Positions 43,427 to 52,177 of a DNA stretch of 64,000 nucleotides are shown here, piece by piece (within the stretch, counting starts at the first letter, position 1; each line of letters begins with the position of its first letter). The stretch comes from Streptomyces bluensis. Its GTDB lineage: Bacteria > Actinomycetota > Actinomycetes > Streptomycetales > Streptomycetaceae. The stretch lies in the NCBI RefSeq assembly GCF_014650715.1, contig NZ_BMVM01000008.1:248001-312000 (forward strand), read 5' to 3'. The translations under genes were made by a program, and so were the position numbers. The notes under the pieces were generated by a model that did not search any database, was not told where the DNA came from, and saw only the letters and a list, made by a program, of their open reading frames with translations.

Positions 43427-45358
43427 CTACCGCGCGTACAGCCCTTCGATCTCCTCCGCGAAGTCCTGTTCGACGGCCTCGCGACGCAGCTTCATCGACG
43501 GGGTCAGATGTCCGTCGTCCTCCGTGAAGTCGCGGGCCAGGACGGCGAACTTGCGGATGGACTCCGGACGCGAGACGAGCTTGTTGGCCTCGTCGACGGC
43601 GCGTTGGAGGAGGGAGAGCAACTCCGGGTCGGAGACGACGAGTTCGGGCGGCACGGCGTGCTTGCCGTTCATACGGCGCCAGTGGTTGAGACCTTCGGGG
43701 TCGAGGGTGATGAGGGCCGCTATGTAGGGGCGGCGGTCACCGAGGACCATGCACTGGGAGATCAGGGGGTGGGCCCTGAGCCAGTTCTCCAGGGGGGCGG
43801 GGGCGACGCTCTTGCCGCCCGCGGTGATGAGCATCTCCTTCTTGCGGCCGGTGATGGTGAGGTAGCCCTCGTCGTCCAGGGAGCCGAGGTCACCGGTCGC
43901 GAGCCAGCCCTCGTTGGTGGCCGGGGCCACTCCGCCGGCCTGGGGGTCCCAGTAGCCGCGCAGGACCGGGCCGCCCGCCAGCAGGATCTCGCCGTCCACG
44001 GCTATCCGGACCCTGACCCCGGGCAGCGGCCAGCCCACCGTTCCCGTACGGGGTTTGAGCGGGGGAGTGACCGTGGCCGCCCCCGTCGTCTCGGTGAGGC
44101 CGTAGCCCTCGTAGATCTCGATGCCCGCCCCGGCGAAGAAGGAGGCGAGGGGGCGGCCCAGCGGGGAGCCGCCGCAGATCATGTAGCGGACCCTGCCGCC
44201 CATGGCGTTGCGGATACGGCGGTAGACGAGCGGGTCGTAGAAGGTGCGGGTCGCCTTCAGGGCCCGGCTCGGCCCGGGGCCGGTACCGGCCCGGTCCGCC
44301 TCCAGGGCGTCGCCGTACCGCCGGGCCACGCGCACGGCCCGGTCGAACGTCGACACCCGGCGCCCCACCTCCGCCTTGGCGCGGGCCACGTTGAAGACCT
44401 TCTCCAGCATGTACGGGATCGCCAGCAGGCAGGTCGGCCGGAAGCTCCCCAGGTCGGCCAGCAGGTCCTGCGACTTCAGGCTCGGCGCGTGCCCGAGCCG
44501 TACGCGCGCCCGTACGCACGCGATGGCGACCATGCGGCCGAAGACGTGCGACATGGGCAGGAAGAGGAGAACCGACGCCTCCTCCTTCGTCCGCGCCTTG
44601 AAGACGGGGTAGAGGAGCTCGATCGCGTTGTCGACCTCCGCGAAGAAGTTCCCGTGTGTCAGGGCACAGCCCCTGGGACGGCCGGTCGTGCCCGAGGTGT
44701 AGACGACGGTGGCGAGCGTGTCGGGCCCCAGCACCCCACGCCGGACGGCGACTTCGTGGTCCGGTACGTGCGCGCCGTTCTCGGCCAGCTGGTCCAGGTG
44801 CTCCTTCTCCATGACCCACACGTGCCGCAGGTCGGGGATGCGCTGGCGCTCCGGCCCCAGGGCGGCGGCCTGCTCCGCGGTCTCCGTGACGAGCGCCACC
44901 GCGCCGGTGTCCTGGAGGATCCAGCGGGTCTGGAAGACGGAGGAGGTCGGGTAGACGGGTACCGTCACCAGACCGGCCGCCCAGGCGGCGAAGTCGAGGA
45001 GTGTCCACTCGTACCTCGTACGCGCCATGATGGCGATCCGGTCGCCCGGCATCAGCCCCTCGGCGATCAGCCCCTTCGCCAGCGCCAGCACCTGCTCCGC
45101 GAACGCGGCGGCCGTCACCTGCGTCCAGCGACCCGCCTCGGCCCGGCGGCTGAGGACGATGCTCTCGGGCGCGGTCTCGGCGTTCTCGAACGGCAGGTCG
45201 GCGAGCGACCCGTAGGTCACCGGTGCCACCAGCGGCGGCACGGACACCTCCCGCGCCACCCCGTCCAGCCGGCGCACCTCGGGCTCCACCAGCAGGGGCG
45301 CGGTGTCGTACGCGCGAGCGGAGGCCGACCTGGCGGAGGACGGTGGGATGAGGGACAC
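43427..45358 (-). CDS. AMP-binding long-chain fatty acyl-CoA ligase
   Basis: 643 residues. It activates fatty acids to acyl-CoA through an acyl-AMP. The P-loop-like A3 motif is VVYTSGTTGRPRG, A5 is YEGYGLTETTG, A7 reads LATGDLGSLDDEGYL and A8 ITGRKKEMLITAGGKSVAPAP. The GTG at 45356-45358 is chosen because CAGGAG lies 6 bases before it, dropping 31 residues of the longer frame. The gene is divergent from a MaoC-like gene, and palindromes in the gap suggest joint control by the TetR protein encoded at 46574-47272. It could serve fatty-acid catabolism or lipid assembly. Confidence 0.93.
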   Translation of the reverse strand: MSLIPPSSARSASARAYDTAPLLVEPEVRRLDGVAREVSVPPLVAPVTYGSLADLPFENAETAPESIVLSRRAEAGRWTQVTAAAFAEQVLALAKGLIAEGLMPGDRIAIMARTRYEWTLLDFAAWAAGLVTVPVYPTSSVFQTRWILQDTGAVALVTETAEQAAALGPERQRIPDLRHVWVMEKEHLDQLAENGAHVPDHEVAVRRGVLGPDTLATVVYTSGTTGRPRGCALTHGNFFAEVDNAIELLYPVFKARTKEEASVLLFLPMSHVFGRMVAIACVRARVRLGHAPSLKSQDLLADLGSFRPTCLLAIPYMLEKVFNVARAKAEVGRRVSTFDRAVRVARRYGDALEADRAGTGPGPSRALKATRTFYDPLVYRRIRNAMGGRVRYMICGGSPLGRPLASFFAGAGIEIYEGYGLTETTGAATVTPPLKPRTGTVGWPLPGVRVRIAVDGEILLAGGPVLRGYWDPQAGGVAPATNEGWLATGDLGSLDDEGYLTITGRKKEMLITAGGKSVAPAPLENWLRAHPLISQCMVLGDRRPYIAALITLDPEGLNHWRRMNGKHAVPPELVVSDPELLSLLQRAVDEANKLVSRPESIRKFAVLARDFTEDDGHLTPSMKLRREAVEQDFAEEIEGLYAR

Positions 45359-45642
45359 GAGCGACTCCTGGGACGTGCAGCGACGCGATGCTCTGCCGCA
45401 TGACGTAGTACGCGCCTCACGCACCGCGGCGTTCAGCCACGGGGCTCCCACAGTTGGGACAGAGGATCATCACCGGTCAGCAACCGGATCGTACGGCGCC
45501 CTCGTGATGAGTCTGTGCCGGTTCGGAGATGCTCCGGCGCCGGAGATGTGCGGGATCGGCGGCTCGTGGAGGGGGCACACCCGGGCGGGACGTATCGTGA
45601 ATCTTTTTCATATTCACCCCACGGCTGCCACGACCCACGGCC

Positions 45643-45672
45643 TTACCATCGGTAACCTTACTCGGGAGTAAG
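45643..45672. promoter_or_regulatory. Two adjacent palindromes upstream of the MaoC-like gene
   Basis: TTACCATCGGTAA (45643-45655) and CTTACTCGGGAGTAAG (45657-45672) lie side by side in the gap between the acyl-CoA ligase and MaoC-like genes. TTAC...GTAA palindromes of this kind are common TetR-family fatty-acid operators. They are 78 bases before the MaoC start. Confidence 0.65.
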
Positions 45673-45750
45673 AACTTCGCAGAGGTCGTTTTCTCAGAGC
45701 TGGGAGCCGAACATGCCCGACCGCTGTCCGAGCAGCCGGGGGCACGGCCC

Positions 45751-46605
45751 ATGACCGTCGTCCTCACGCACTCCCCCGCCCTCACCCCCCTGCTGGTCCG
45801 CGGGGCGCTGCGTTCCCCCTTCAAGCGGCCGAGCCCGGACGCGGACTTCCCCCGCACCCGGCTGGTCCTGCCCGGCCTGCGCGTCGATCTCACGCGCCTC
45901 GCCGCATACGAGCGGGTGTGCGGCTTCCCGACCGGCGACGACGCCCTGCCGATCACCTTCCCGCACGTGCTCGGTTTCCCGCCGGCCATGCTCCTGATGA
46001 GCGACCGCGGCTTCCCGCTCCCGCTCCTCGGGCTCGTCCACACCTCGATCGAGATCACCCGACACCGCCCGCTGCCGGCCACCGACGCCTACGAACTCAC
46101 CGTGTACGTGGAGGGCTTGGCACCGCATCACCGTGGCACCGAGGCGGCGGTCGTGACCGAGGCGCGGACCGGCGGCACCGTCGTATGGGAGTCACGCAGC
46201 ACCTACCTGGCCCGGCACAGGACGGGCGACCGAGCGGCACCCCCTTCGGACCCACACCCCCGGGCGGCCCTTGGGCCCCTCCCCGCCCTCGCCGAGTGGC
46301 ACCTGGCCGGGGACGTCGGACGGCGGTACGGGGCGGCGTCCGGTGACCGCAACCCGATCCACCTCCACCCCCTCACCGCCCGCCTCCTCGGCTTCCCCCG
46401 CGCCATCGCGCACGGCATGTGGACGGTGGCGCGCTGCCTGGCCGAGCACGGCACACCCCCGGCGGCGTTCGTGCGCGCGGAGTTCCGGGCGCCGGTGCTG
46501 CTGCCCGGGACGGTGACCTACGCGGCGGACGGCGGCCGTTTCGAACTACGGGGTCACGAGGGCCGTGTGCACGTCACCGGGGAGGTGCGCCCGCTGCTGA
46601 CGTGA
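45751..46605 (+). CDS. MaoC-like hotdog-fold dehydratase
   Basis: 284 residues. MaoC proteins hydrate enoyl-CoA or enoyl-ACP. The C-terminal hotdog half carries the R-hydratase motif VGRRYGAASGDRNPIHLHPL, then LLGFPRAIAHGMWTVA, with the Asp and His of the active site. The N-terminal half is a degenerate second hotdog, giving a double-hotdog enzyme. It is divergent from the acyl-CoA ligase and its 3' end overlaps the convergent TetR gene by 32 bases. The three genes look like one fatty-acid module. The ATG at 45751 lies after an upstream ATG-initiated frame that is not in phase. Confidence 0.87.
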   Translation: MTVVLTHSPALTPLLVRGALRSPFKRPSPDADFPRTRLVLPGLRVDLTRLAAYERVCGFPTGDDALPITFPHVLGFPPAMLLMSDRGFPLPLLGLVHTSIEITRHRPLPATDAYELTVYVEGLAPHHRGTEAAVVTEARTGGTVVWESRSTYLARHRTGDRAAPPSDPHPRAALGPLPALAEWHLAGDVGRRYGAASGDRNPIHLHPLTARLLGFPRAIAHGMWTVARCLAEHGTPPAAFVRAEFRAPVLLPGTVTYAADGGRFELRGHEGRVHVTGEVRPLLT

Positions 46606-47272
46606 GAGCCGGCGCCGCCAAGACGTCCGTGCCGCTCGGCGGCGACCAGGGGCGCCCGTCCATGAGGTTGCCGAGGCCGGCCCAGGCGAAGTTCATGAGG
46701 GTCGCGGCCGCCTGTCTGGCCGTGACTCCCGGGGCGGCGTTGGCCCAGTCGGCCAGCGATTCGGCGGCGCCGACGAGGGCCTCGGCGAGCCCGGCGACCT
46801 CCCCTTCGGCCAGTGACGGGTCCCGATGGGCCTCCCGTGCCGCCACCGCGATCAGCTCGGTGACGAACGCCACCAACTCCTCACGCATCGCGGCCACTTC
46901 GGCCGCGAAGGGTTCGCCGTGCGTACGGGCCTGGAGGTGCAGCACGGCCCAGCCGTCCGGGTTCTCGGCGGTGTGCGTGAAGAACGCCTGGAGCCCGTCC
47001 CAGAGTTGACGGTCGGCGGGCAGCCCGGCCCGCACCCCCGCGCGCACGGCCTCGGTGAGCGCCTTCGCCTCCCGCCGGATGCAGGCGGTGAAGAGGGATT
47101 CCTTCGAGTTCAGGTAGAGATACACCAACGGCTTGGACACGCCCGCCAGTTCGGCTATCTCGTCCATCGACGCGGTCCGGTACCCGCGCTGCCCGAACGT
47201 CCGCACCGCCGCGTCCAGCATCTGCCGCTCCCGCACCGCGCGCGGCATCCGTTTGCTCTTCACAGCACCCAT
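46574..47272 (-). CDS. TetR-family transcriptional regulator (fatty-acid type)
   Basis: 232 residues. The HTH reads RERQMLDAAVRTFGQRGYRT, MDEIAELAGVSKPLVYLYLNSKESLFTACIR, a textbook TetR motif. The C-terminal domain is helical (AEALVGAAESLADWANAAPG). Its stop lies inside the end of the MaoC-like gene on the other strand, a convergent overlap of 32 bases. With the acyl-CoA ligase and the palindromes at 45643-45672, it is the likely local regulator, possibly sensing acyl-CoA. The ATG is at 47270-47272. Confidence 0.87.
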   Translation of the reverse strand: MGAVKSKRMPRAVRERQMLDAAVRTFGQRGYRTASMDEIAELAGVSKPLVYLYLNSKESLFTACIRREAKALTEAVRAGVRAGLPADRQLWDGLQAFFTHTAENPDGWAVLHLQARTHGEPFAAEVAAMREELVAFVTELIAVAAREAHRDPSLAEGEVAGLAEALVGAAESLADWANAAPGVTARQAAATLMNFAWAGLGNLMDGRPWSPPSGTDVLAAPALTSAAGAPPR

Positions 47273-47297
47273 ACGGACAGCCTACGAGCAGCCCCGT

Positions 47298-47352
47298 GTC
47301 CGGGAACCGCCTACGACGCCGGGCCCCGCGTCCGGGAACCGCCTACGACGCC
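47298..47352. repeat. Duplicated 23-base segment including a stop codon
   Basis: GTCCGGGAACCGCCTACGAC and three further bases occur at 47298-47320 and again at 47330-47352, 32 bases apart. The right copy contains the stop codon of the DUF4229 gene, so its 3' end was tandemly duplicated. Confidence 0.75.
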
Positions 47353-47642
47353 CGGCCCTGCACCCGGGACGCCTCGTCGGCGACGTCCTCCTGGCTGCGG
47401 TTCACGTCCAGGTTGGCCTTGACCCTGTCGACCCTCTGCACGATCTGCTCGGAGGCACGGTCGCGCTCCTTGCGCAGCACCACGAAGCTGATCGGCGCGG
47501 AGATGACCAGGGCGAGCAGGATGACCCACATGCCGTTGGACGCGCCCAGCCCACGCGGGGCGAGGCCCGAGTAGACGAGGCCCCAGACGACCACGAGGCA
47601 GCCCACGAAGATACCGAGGCGCATCAGTGTGTAGCGGAGCAT
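47343..47642 (-). CDS. DUF4229 membrane protein
   Basis: 99 residues. Two membrane segments, LGIFVGCLVVVWGLVYSGL and MWVILLALVISAPISFVVL, then a charged helical tail (RKERDRASEQIVQRVDRVKA). This is the layout of DUF4229, a small actinobacterial membrane family of unknown function. The ATG at 47640-47642 is preferred over an in-frame start nine codons upstream because the protein then starts at MLRYTLMRLG. It is encoded in the same direction as the GNAT and mqnE genes to its right, but with gaps of about 80 bases. Confidence 0.85.
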   Translation of the reverse strand: MLRYTLMRLGIFVGCLVVVWGLVYSGLAPRGLGASNGMWVILLALVISAPISFVVLRKERDRASEQIVQRVDRVKANLDVNRSQEDVADEASRVQGRAS

Positions 47643-47726
47643 CTCAATCCACTCTTCCGTTCCGAACATTTCCCCAAGGGCACCGTCCAGTGAAGCACGA
47701 CCGCCCGAAGATCTTGAACGGGGTCC

Positions 47727-48326
47727 TCAGTCCAGCGGCAGCAGCATGTACACGTCGTCCCGGTCGTCGCCCGGCGCGACCCGTATGGCACCCGGTATCC
47801 GCCCGACCTCCTTGTACCCGCAGGAGGCGTAGAAGTGCTCCAGCCCCAGGCCGCCCCGGCAGGTGAGCCGGATCGCCTCGATGCCGTCGAACCCCCGCGC
47901 GGCCTCGGCCGCCGCCGCGAGCAGTTCCCGCCCGCAGCCCGTCCCCTGGTACCGGGGGTGCACCATCACGGTGTACAGCCACACCCAGTGCGTCATCAGC
48001 CGGTGCGTGTTGAACGTGAAGAACGCGGTCGCCGCCACGTCGCCGTCCCGGTCGGACCCCACGAGCAGCCGTGTCCGCCCCTCGGCCATCGCCACGAAGT
48101 GCTTCACCAGCTCGGGCCGGATCGCCTCAGGCGTCACCGGGGGTACGAACCCCACGGCGCCCCCGGCGTTGGACACGTCGGCCCACAGCCTGAGCACGCC
48201 GTCCCGGAGGTCGGGTGTGACGGGCGGGTCCAGCTGGAACGTAAGGGGCGTGCGCAGGACGGTATCTCCTCTGCCGGGGTCCTGTCGGTGGGCGGCTGCG
48301 GGTCGTACGTGGCTGCTCGCGCCCAC
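47727..48326 (-). CDS. GNAT-family N-acetyltransferase
   Basis: 199 residues. The C-terminal half carries the GNAT motif A as VMVHPRYQGTGCGRELLAAA and the late IRLTCRGGLGLEHFYASCG. The N-terminal part DPPVTPDLRDGVLRLWADVS begins the fold, so the first 20 or so residues from the GTG at 48324-48326 may be untranslated. GGAGAT followed by GTCCTG suggests a later non-standard start, near residue 23. It begins 12 bases after the mqnE stop, in the same direction. The substrate is not predictable. Confidence 0.78.
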   Translation of the reverse strand: MGASSHVRPAAAHRQDPGRGDTVLRTPLTFQLDPPVTPDLRDGVLRLWADVSNAGGAVGFVPPVTPEAIRPELVKHFVAMAEGRTRLLVGSDRDGDVAATAFFTFNTHRLMTHWVWLYTVMVHPRYQGTGCGRELLAAAAEAARGFDGIEAIRLTCRGGLGLEHFYASCGYKEVGRIPGAIRVAPGDDRDDVYMLLPLD

Positions 48327-48337
48327 GAACGCGGACC

Positions 48338-49501
48338 TCAGACCCGCATCGGCTGAGGCGTCTCCCGCCGGGCCGGGTCCGGGCCCTCGTACTCGCGGAT
48401 GATCTCGTACCGCGTGTTCCGCTCCACCGGCCGGAACCCGGCATCCCGGATCAGGTCCAGCAGATCCTCACGGGTCAGCTTGTTCGGCGTGCCGAAGTTG
48501 TCCGCGTCGTGCGTGATCTTGTACTCGACGACCGAGCCGTCCATGTCGTCGGCGCCGTGCTGCAACGCCAGCTGCGCGGTCTGGACGCCGTGCATGACCC
48601 AGAACACCTTCACGTGCGGCACATTGTCGAACAGCAGCCGCGACACCGCGAAGGTCTTCAGCGCCTCCGCGCCCGTCGCCATCTGTGTCCGCGCCTGGAG
48701 GCGGTTGCGGACCTTGCCGTCCTTCATGTCCACGAAGTCGTGCTGGTAGCGCAGCGGGATGAAGACCTGGAAGCCGCCGGTCTCGTCCTGCAGCTCACGC
48801 AGCCGCAGCACGTGGTCCACACGGTGGCGCGGCTCCTCGATGTGGCCGTACAGCATGGTGCACGGGGTCTTCAGACCCTTCTCGTGCGCCAGCCGGTGGA
48901 TCCGCGACCAGTCCTCCCAGTGGGTGCGGTGGTCCACGATGTGCTGCCGGACCTCCCAGTCGAAGATCTCCGCGCCGCCGCCGGTCAGCGACTCCAGACC
49001 GGCGTCGATGAGCTCGTCGAGGATCTCGGAGGCACTGAGCCCCGAGATCGTCTCGAAGTGGTGGATCTCCGTGGCCGTGAACGCCTTCAGCGACACGTTC
49101 GGCAGCGCGGCCTTCAGCTCCCGCAGCGAGCGCGGGTAGTACCGCCACGGCAGGTTCGGGTGCAGCCCGTTCACGATGTGCAGCTCGGTGAGGTTCTCGC
49201 TCTCCATCGCCTTGGCGAGCTTCACGGCCTCCTCGATGCGCATCGTGTACGCGTCCTTCTCGCCCGGCTTCCGCTGGAACGAGCAGTACGCGCAGGAGGC
49301 CGTGCACACGTTCGTCATGTTGAGGTGCCGGTTGACGTTGAAGTGGACGACGTCGCCGTTCTTCCGCGTCCGCACCTCGTGCGCGAGCCCGCCCAGCCAG
49401 GCCAGGTCGTCCGACTCGTACAGCGCGATGCCGTCCTCGCGGGTCAGCCGCTCACCGGAGCGGACCTTCTCCTCCAGCTCGCGCTTGAGCCCGACGTCCA
49501 T
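48338..49501 (-). CDS. mqnE: Aminofutalosine synthase MqnE (radical SAM)
   Basis: 387 residues. It adds the enolpyruvyl group of 3-[(1-carboxyvinyl)oxy]benzoate to SAM, an early step of the futalosine pathway to menaquinone. The 4Fe-4S motif CxxxCxxC is Cys66, 70 and 73 (CTASCAYC). The rest shows ELHIVNGLHPNLPWRYYP, GLESLTGGGAEIFD and TPCTMLYGHIEEPRHRVDH, characteristic of MqnE rather than MqnC. The ATG at 49499-49501 has AAAGGTGTGAGC upstream. Upstream on the same strand lie a MITE-like element and the Lrp, ubiX-, ubiA- and ubiD-type genes, a menaquinone cluster. Confidence 0.95.
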   Translation of the reverse strand: MDVGLKRELEEKVRSGERLTREDGIALYESDDLAWLGGLAHEVRTRKNGDVVHFNVNRHLNMTNVCTASCAYCSFQRKPGEKDAYTMRIEEAVKLAKAMESENLTELHIVNGLHPNLPWRYYPRSLRELKAALPNVSLKAFTATEIHHFETISGLSASEILDELIDAGLESLTGGGAEIFDWEVRQHIVDHRTHWEDWSRIHRLAHEKGLKTPCTMLYGHIEEPRHRVDHVLRLRELQDETGGFQVFIPLRYQHDFVDMKDGKVRNRLQARTQMATGAEALKTFAVSRLLFDNVPHVKVFWVMHGVQTAQLALQHGADDMDGSVVEYKITHDADNFGTPNKLTREDLLDLIRDAGFRPVERNTRYEIIREYEGPDPARRETPQPMRV

Positions 49502-49596
49502 GCTCACACCTTTCTCCGAGAGACTGCTCAACCGTACTCGGCGCTCCGCGCCTAAGCGGCTCCGGGGAGGTGCGGGTGCGTTCCCGCGTCGTTCGG

Positions 49597-49706
49597 TGCG
49601 TGCTCTCGGCGTGCCGGACGGAGGTCTTCGTAGCGGAGCTACGTGGGCCTTCGGCCGGTGCGGCGAGTGGGGGTACCTCCCACGCCCTTAAGGCAGTGGG
49701 GGAGCG
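49597..49706. repeat. Partial relative of the MITE interior plus a common streptomycete palindrome
   Basis: 49597-49667 is roughly 85 percent identical, in the same orientation, to 49795-49865 inside the adjacent 181-bp element. It lacks the terminal inverted repeats. It continues into TGGGGGTACCTCCCACGC and GGCAGTGGGGGAG (49668-49706), imperfectly self-complementary, a type I recall as abundant in Streptomyces genomes. Confidence 0.75.
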
Positions 49707-49735
49707 TGCCGGGCGGCGTGGGGACGTGCCCGCAC

Positions 49736-49916
49736 CTAGGGCTTGTTTCGAAAGTCCCGTCGTCCGCCCGGAGGGCGGGCCGAGCGGCGTCTGGTGCGTG
49801 CTCTCGGCGTGCCGGGCGGAAGCCCTCGTACTGGATGTACTTGGGCTTTCGCCCGGTGCGGCGAGAGTGCGTGCCAGACGTCGGGCGGCAGGCGGGACTT
49901 TCGAAACAAGCCCTAG
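49736..49916. mobile_element. 181-bp MITE-like element with 24-bp perfect terminal inverted repeats
   Basis: The 24 bases at 49736-49759 (CTAGGGCTTGTTTCG, then AAAGTCCCG) are exactly inverted at 49893-49916. Both ends carry TA next to GGGCTTGTTTC, which fits TA target duplication as with IS630/Tc1-type elements. The interior is itself an imperfect palindrome, so a single strand would fold into one long hairpin. There is no coding capacity. It lies between the Lrp gene stop and the mqnE start. Confidence 0.85.
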
Positions 49917-49926
49917 CTGGGGTCGC

Positions 49927-50382
49927 TTAGCTTTCCTCGGGCAGCTCACCCACCCGGTTCTCCCACTTCGTGGAGAGCACGACGGTCGTACGGGTCCGGG
50001 AGACGCCCTTCGTCCCGGACAGCCGCCTAATCGTCTTCTCCAGCCCGTCCACGTCGTCGACCCGCACCTTGAGCATGAACGAGTCGTCGCCCGCGATGAA
50101 CCAGCAGTCCTCGATCTCACCCAGATCCCGCAGCCGGTTCGCCACGTCCTCGTGGTCGGCCGCGTCGGACAGCGAGATACCGATGAGGGCCGTCACGCCG
50201 AGACCGAGCGAGGCCGCGTCGACCTGGGCACGGTAGCCGGTGATGACCCCGGCCGCCTCCAGCCGGTTGATGCGGTCGGTGACGCTGGGGCCGGAGAGGC
50301 CCACGAGGCGGCCGAGTTCCGCGTAGGAGGCGCGGCCGTTCTCCCTGAGGGCCTGGATGAGCTGCCTGTCCACCGCGTCCAT
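49927..50382 (-). CDS. Lrp/AsnC-family transcriptional regulator
   Basis: 151 residues. N-terminal HTH: AVDRQLIQALRENGRASYAE, LGRLVGLSGPSVTDRINRLEAAGVI. The C-terminal RAM (ACT-like) effector domain reads GVTALIGISLSDAADHEDVA, CWFIAGDDSFMLKVRVDDVD. Lrp proteins form octamers that sense amino acids. The ATG at 50380-50382 is the natural start. It sits between mqnE and the ubiX-type gene in the same direction, an arrangement I recall in other streptomycetes, so it may tie menaquinone supply to amino-acid status. Confidence 0.92.
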   Translation of the reverse strand: MDAVDRQLIQALRENGRASYAELGRLVGLSGPSVTDRINRLEAAGVITGYRAQVDAASLGLGVTALIGISLSDAADHEDVANRLRDLGEIEDCWFIAGDDSFMLKVRVDDVDGLEKTIRRLSGTKGVSRTRTTVVLSTKWENRVGELPEES

Positions 50383-50529
50383 GCGATCGGTTGCCTTCCG
50401 CTGAAGAGTTCTCTGAAGAGTTCTCGAAGTAGTGAGGAGTGGTAGCGCTCCCGCTACCAGGTGCTCGGGGAGAGTGAAGTCCGGCTGCGTTCGGTGCCGT
50501 TCAAGCTGGTCCGTTCAAGCCGCTGCCGT

Positions 50530-51207
50530 TCAAGTCGTCCGGGCCCCGCCGCCCAGCTCCCCCCGCCACCGCCGGTACAGCCCGTGCTCGACGCCCGCCG
50601 CGTCCAGCACCCGCCCGGCGACGAAGTCCACCAGGTCCTGGATGTGGGTGGCCCCCGCGTAGAAACCCGGAGAGGCGGGTACGACGCTCGCGCCCGCGTC
50701 GTCCAGGGTCACCAGGTGCCGCAGCGTCTGCCCGTTCAGCGGGGTCTCGCGCACGGAGACGACCAGCGTGCGCCGCTCCTTGAGGGTCACGCCGGCGGCA
50801 CGCTGCAACAGGTCCTTGCTCAGCCCCAGGGCGACCCCGGCCACACAGGCGGTGGACGCGGGCACGATCAGCATCCCCTTGGCCGGGTACGACCCGGACG
50901 AGGGCCCCGCCGCCAGATCCCCGGCGGCCCAGTGCCGTACGTCATCGACGCGTACGTCCCCGAAGACCCCCGGCTTCCCATCGGCCCCCCGCCCCAGCCA
51001 CTCCCGCAGATCGTCCCGCCAGTGCGCGTCCCGGAACGCGATCCCCGTCTCGTCGAGCAGCGTGAGCCGGGAGGCCCGGCTGACGACCAGGTCGACGCTC
51101 TCCCCCGCATCCAGCAGCCCCCGCAGCACAGCGGCGGCATAGGGGGTGCCGGACGCGCCCGAGACCCCTACGATCCAAGGCCTGCGCTGCGTTTCTCCTG
51201 CGTTCAC
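50530..51207 (-). CDS. UbiX-type flavin prenyltransferase
   Basis: 225 residues. It makes prenylated FMN, the cofactor of UbiD decarboxylases. GVSGASGTPYAAAVLRGLL opens the flavodoxin-like fold; LVVSRASRLTL, SYPAKGMLIVPASTACVAGV, ALGLSKDLLQRAAGVTLKE and RTLVVSVRETPLNGQTLRHL are the family's conserved stretches. It is encoded downstream of the ubiA- and ubiD-type genes on the same strand, and thus serves the UbiD partner at 52174. Short 12-base and 14-base repeats (GAAGAGTTCTCT and TGCCGTTCAAG types) occupy the 50400-50530 gap that follows. Confidence 0.92.
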   Translation of the reverse strand: MNAGETQRRPWIVGVSGASGTPYAAAVLRGLLDAGESVDLVVSRASRLTLLDETGIAFRDAHWRDDLREWLGRGADGKPGVFGDVRVDDVRHWAAGDLAAGPSSGSYPAKGMLIVPASTACVAGVALGLSKDLLQRAAGVTLKERRTLVVSVRETPLNGQTLRHLVTLDDAGASVVPASPGFYAGATHIQDLVDFVAGRVLDAAGVEHGLYRRWRGELGGGARTT

Positions 51208-51274
51208 ACCCTGAGCCTACCGGCGCACCGGGCCACACTCAGGCCCGGTGCACTCGCCTGCGGGCCGCACCCGC

Positions 51275-52177
51275 TCACACCGTCAGACCGCGCACCAGCA
51301 GATCGAGCAGCGCACACACGAACAGGGCGATGCCGATGAACCCGTTGACACTGAAGAACGCCCTGTTCAGACGGGACAGGTCGTGCGGCCGCACGATCGA
51401 GTGCTCGTACACGAACGCACCCGCCACGATCAGCAGCCCCAGCCAGAAGAAGACGCCCGCGTCCGTCACCAGCGCGTACCAGACGAAGAGCGCCGTGGTG
51501 ACGAGGTGGCACACCCGCGCGCCCCGGATCGCCGCCGGGATGCCGAACCGCGCCGGGACCGACATGACGCCGGTCTCGCGGTCGGACTCGACGTCCTGGC
51601 AGGCGTAGATGAGGTCGAAGCCGCCGATCCATATCCCGACCGCGAGCCCCAGGATCACCGCCTCCCAGGACCACTCGCCCGTGATCGCGAGCCAGCCGCC
51701 GACCGGGCCCATCGCCTGCGCGAGACCGAGGATGGCCTGCGGGAAGTTCGTGAACCGCTTGCCGTACGGGTAGACCACCATCGGGATCACCGCGATGGGC
51801 GCCAGCGCCAGGCACAGCGGGTTGAGCAGGGCCGCCGCCCCGAGGAAGAACACCAGGGCGATGAACGCGCCCGTCCACGCGTGCCGCACCGTCATCGCGC
51901 CGGTGACCAGCTCGCGGTGCGCCGTGCGGGGGTTACGGGCGTCGATCTCGCGGTCGATGATCCGGTTGGCGGCCATCGCGAAGGTGCGCAGCCCGATCAT
52001 CGCGATCGTCACGAGCAGCAGCCGGCCCCAGTGGATGTTCCGGTCCAGCTGGAACATCGCGGTCAGGGAGGCGATGTACGCGAACGGCAGCGCGAAGACG
52101 GAGTGCTCGATCATCACCAGACGCAGGAACGCCTTGGTGCGCCCCGGCTGGGGCAGGGCGGCGGAGGCGCTGGTCAC
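51275..52177 (-). CDS. mqnP: UbiA-family prenyltransferase of menaquinone synthesis (MqnP-type)
   Basis: 300 residues and about eight or nine membrane segments. It attaches the polyprenyl chain to 1,4-dihydroxy-6-naphthoate. The first Asp-rich motif is AANRIIDREIDARNPRT and the second is YACQDVESDRETG, both metal-diphosphate-binding. The GTG at 52175-52177 overlaps the TGA of the UbiD gene (GTGA) and has GAAGGAA upstream, which suggests translational coupling; a GTG six codons earlier at 52195 is less likely. It sits with the UbiD, UbiX and MqnE genes. Confidence 0.92.
   Translation of the reverse strand: MTSASAALPQPGRTKAFLRLVMIEHSVFALPFAYIASLTAMFQLDRNIHWGRLLLVTIAMIGLRTFAMAANRIIDREIDARNPRTAHRELVTGAMTVRHAWTGAFIALVFFLGAAALLNPLCLALAPIAVIPMVVYPYGKRFTNFPQAILGLAQAMGPVGGWLAITGEWSWEAVILGLAVGIWIGGFDLIYACQDVESDRETGVMSVPARFGIPAAIRGARVCHLVTTALFVWYALVTDAGVFFWLGLLIVAGAFVYEHSIVRPHDLSRLNRAFFSVNGFIGIALFVCALLDLLVRGLTV

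Noticed and set aside
43508..45403. Long plus-strand frame over the acyl-CoA ligase gene
   Set aside because: Antisense shadow with no motifs, while the minus strand gives a complete AMP-binding enzyme.
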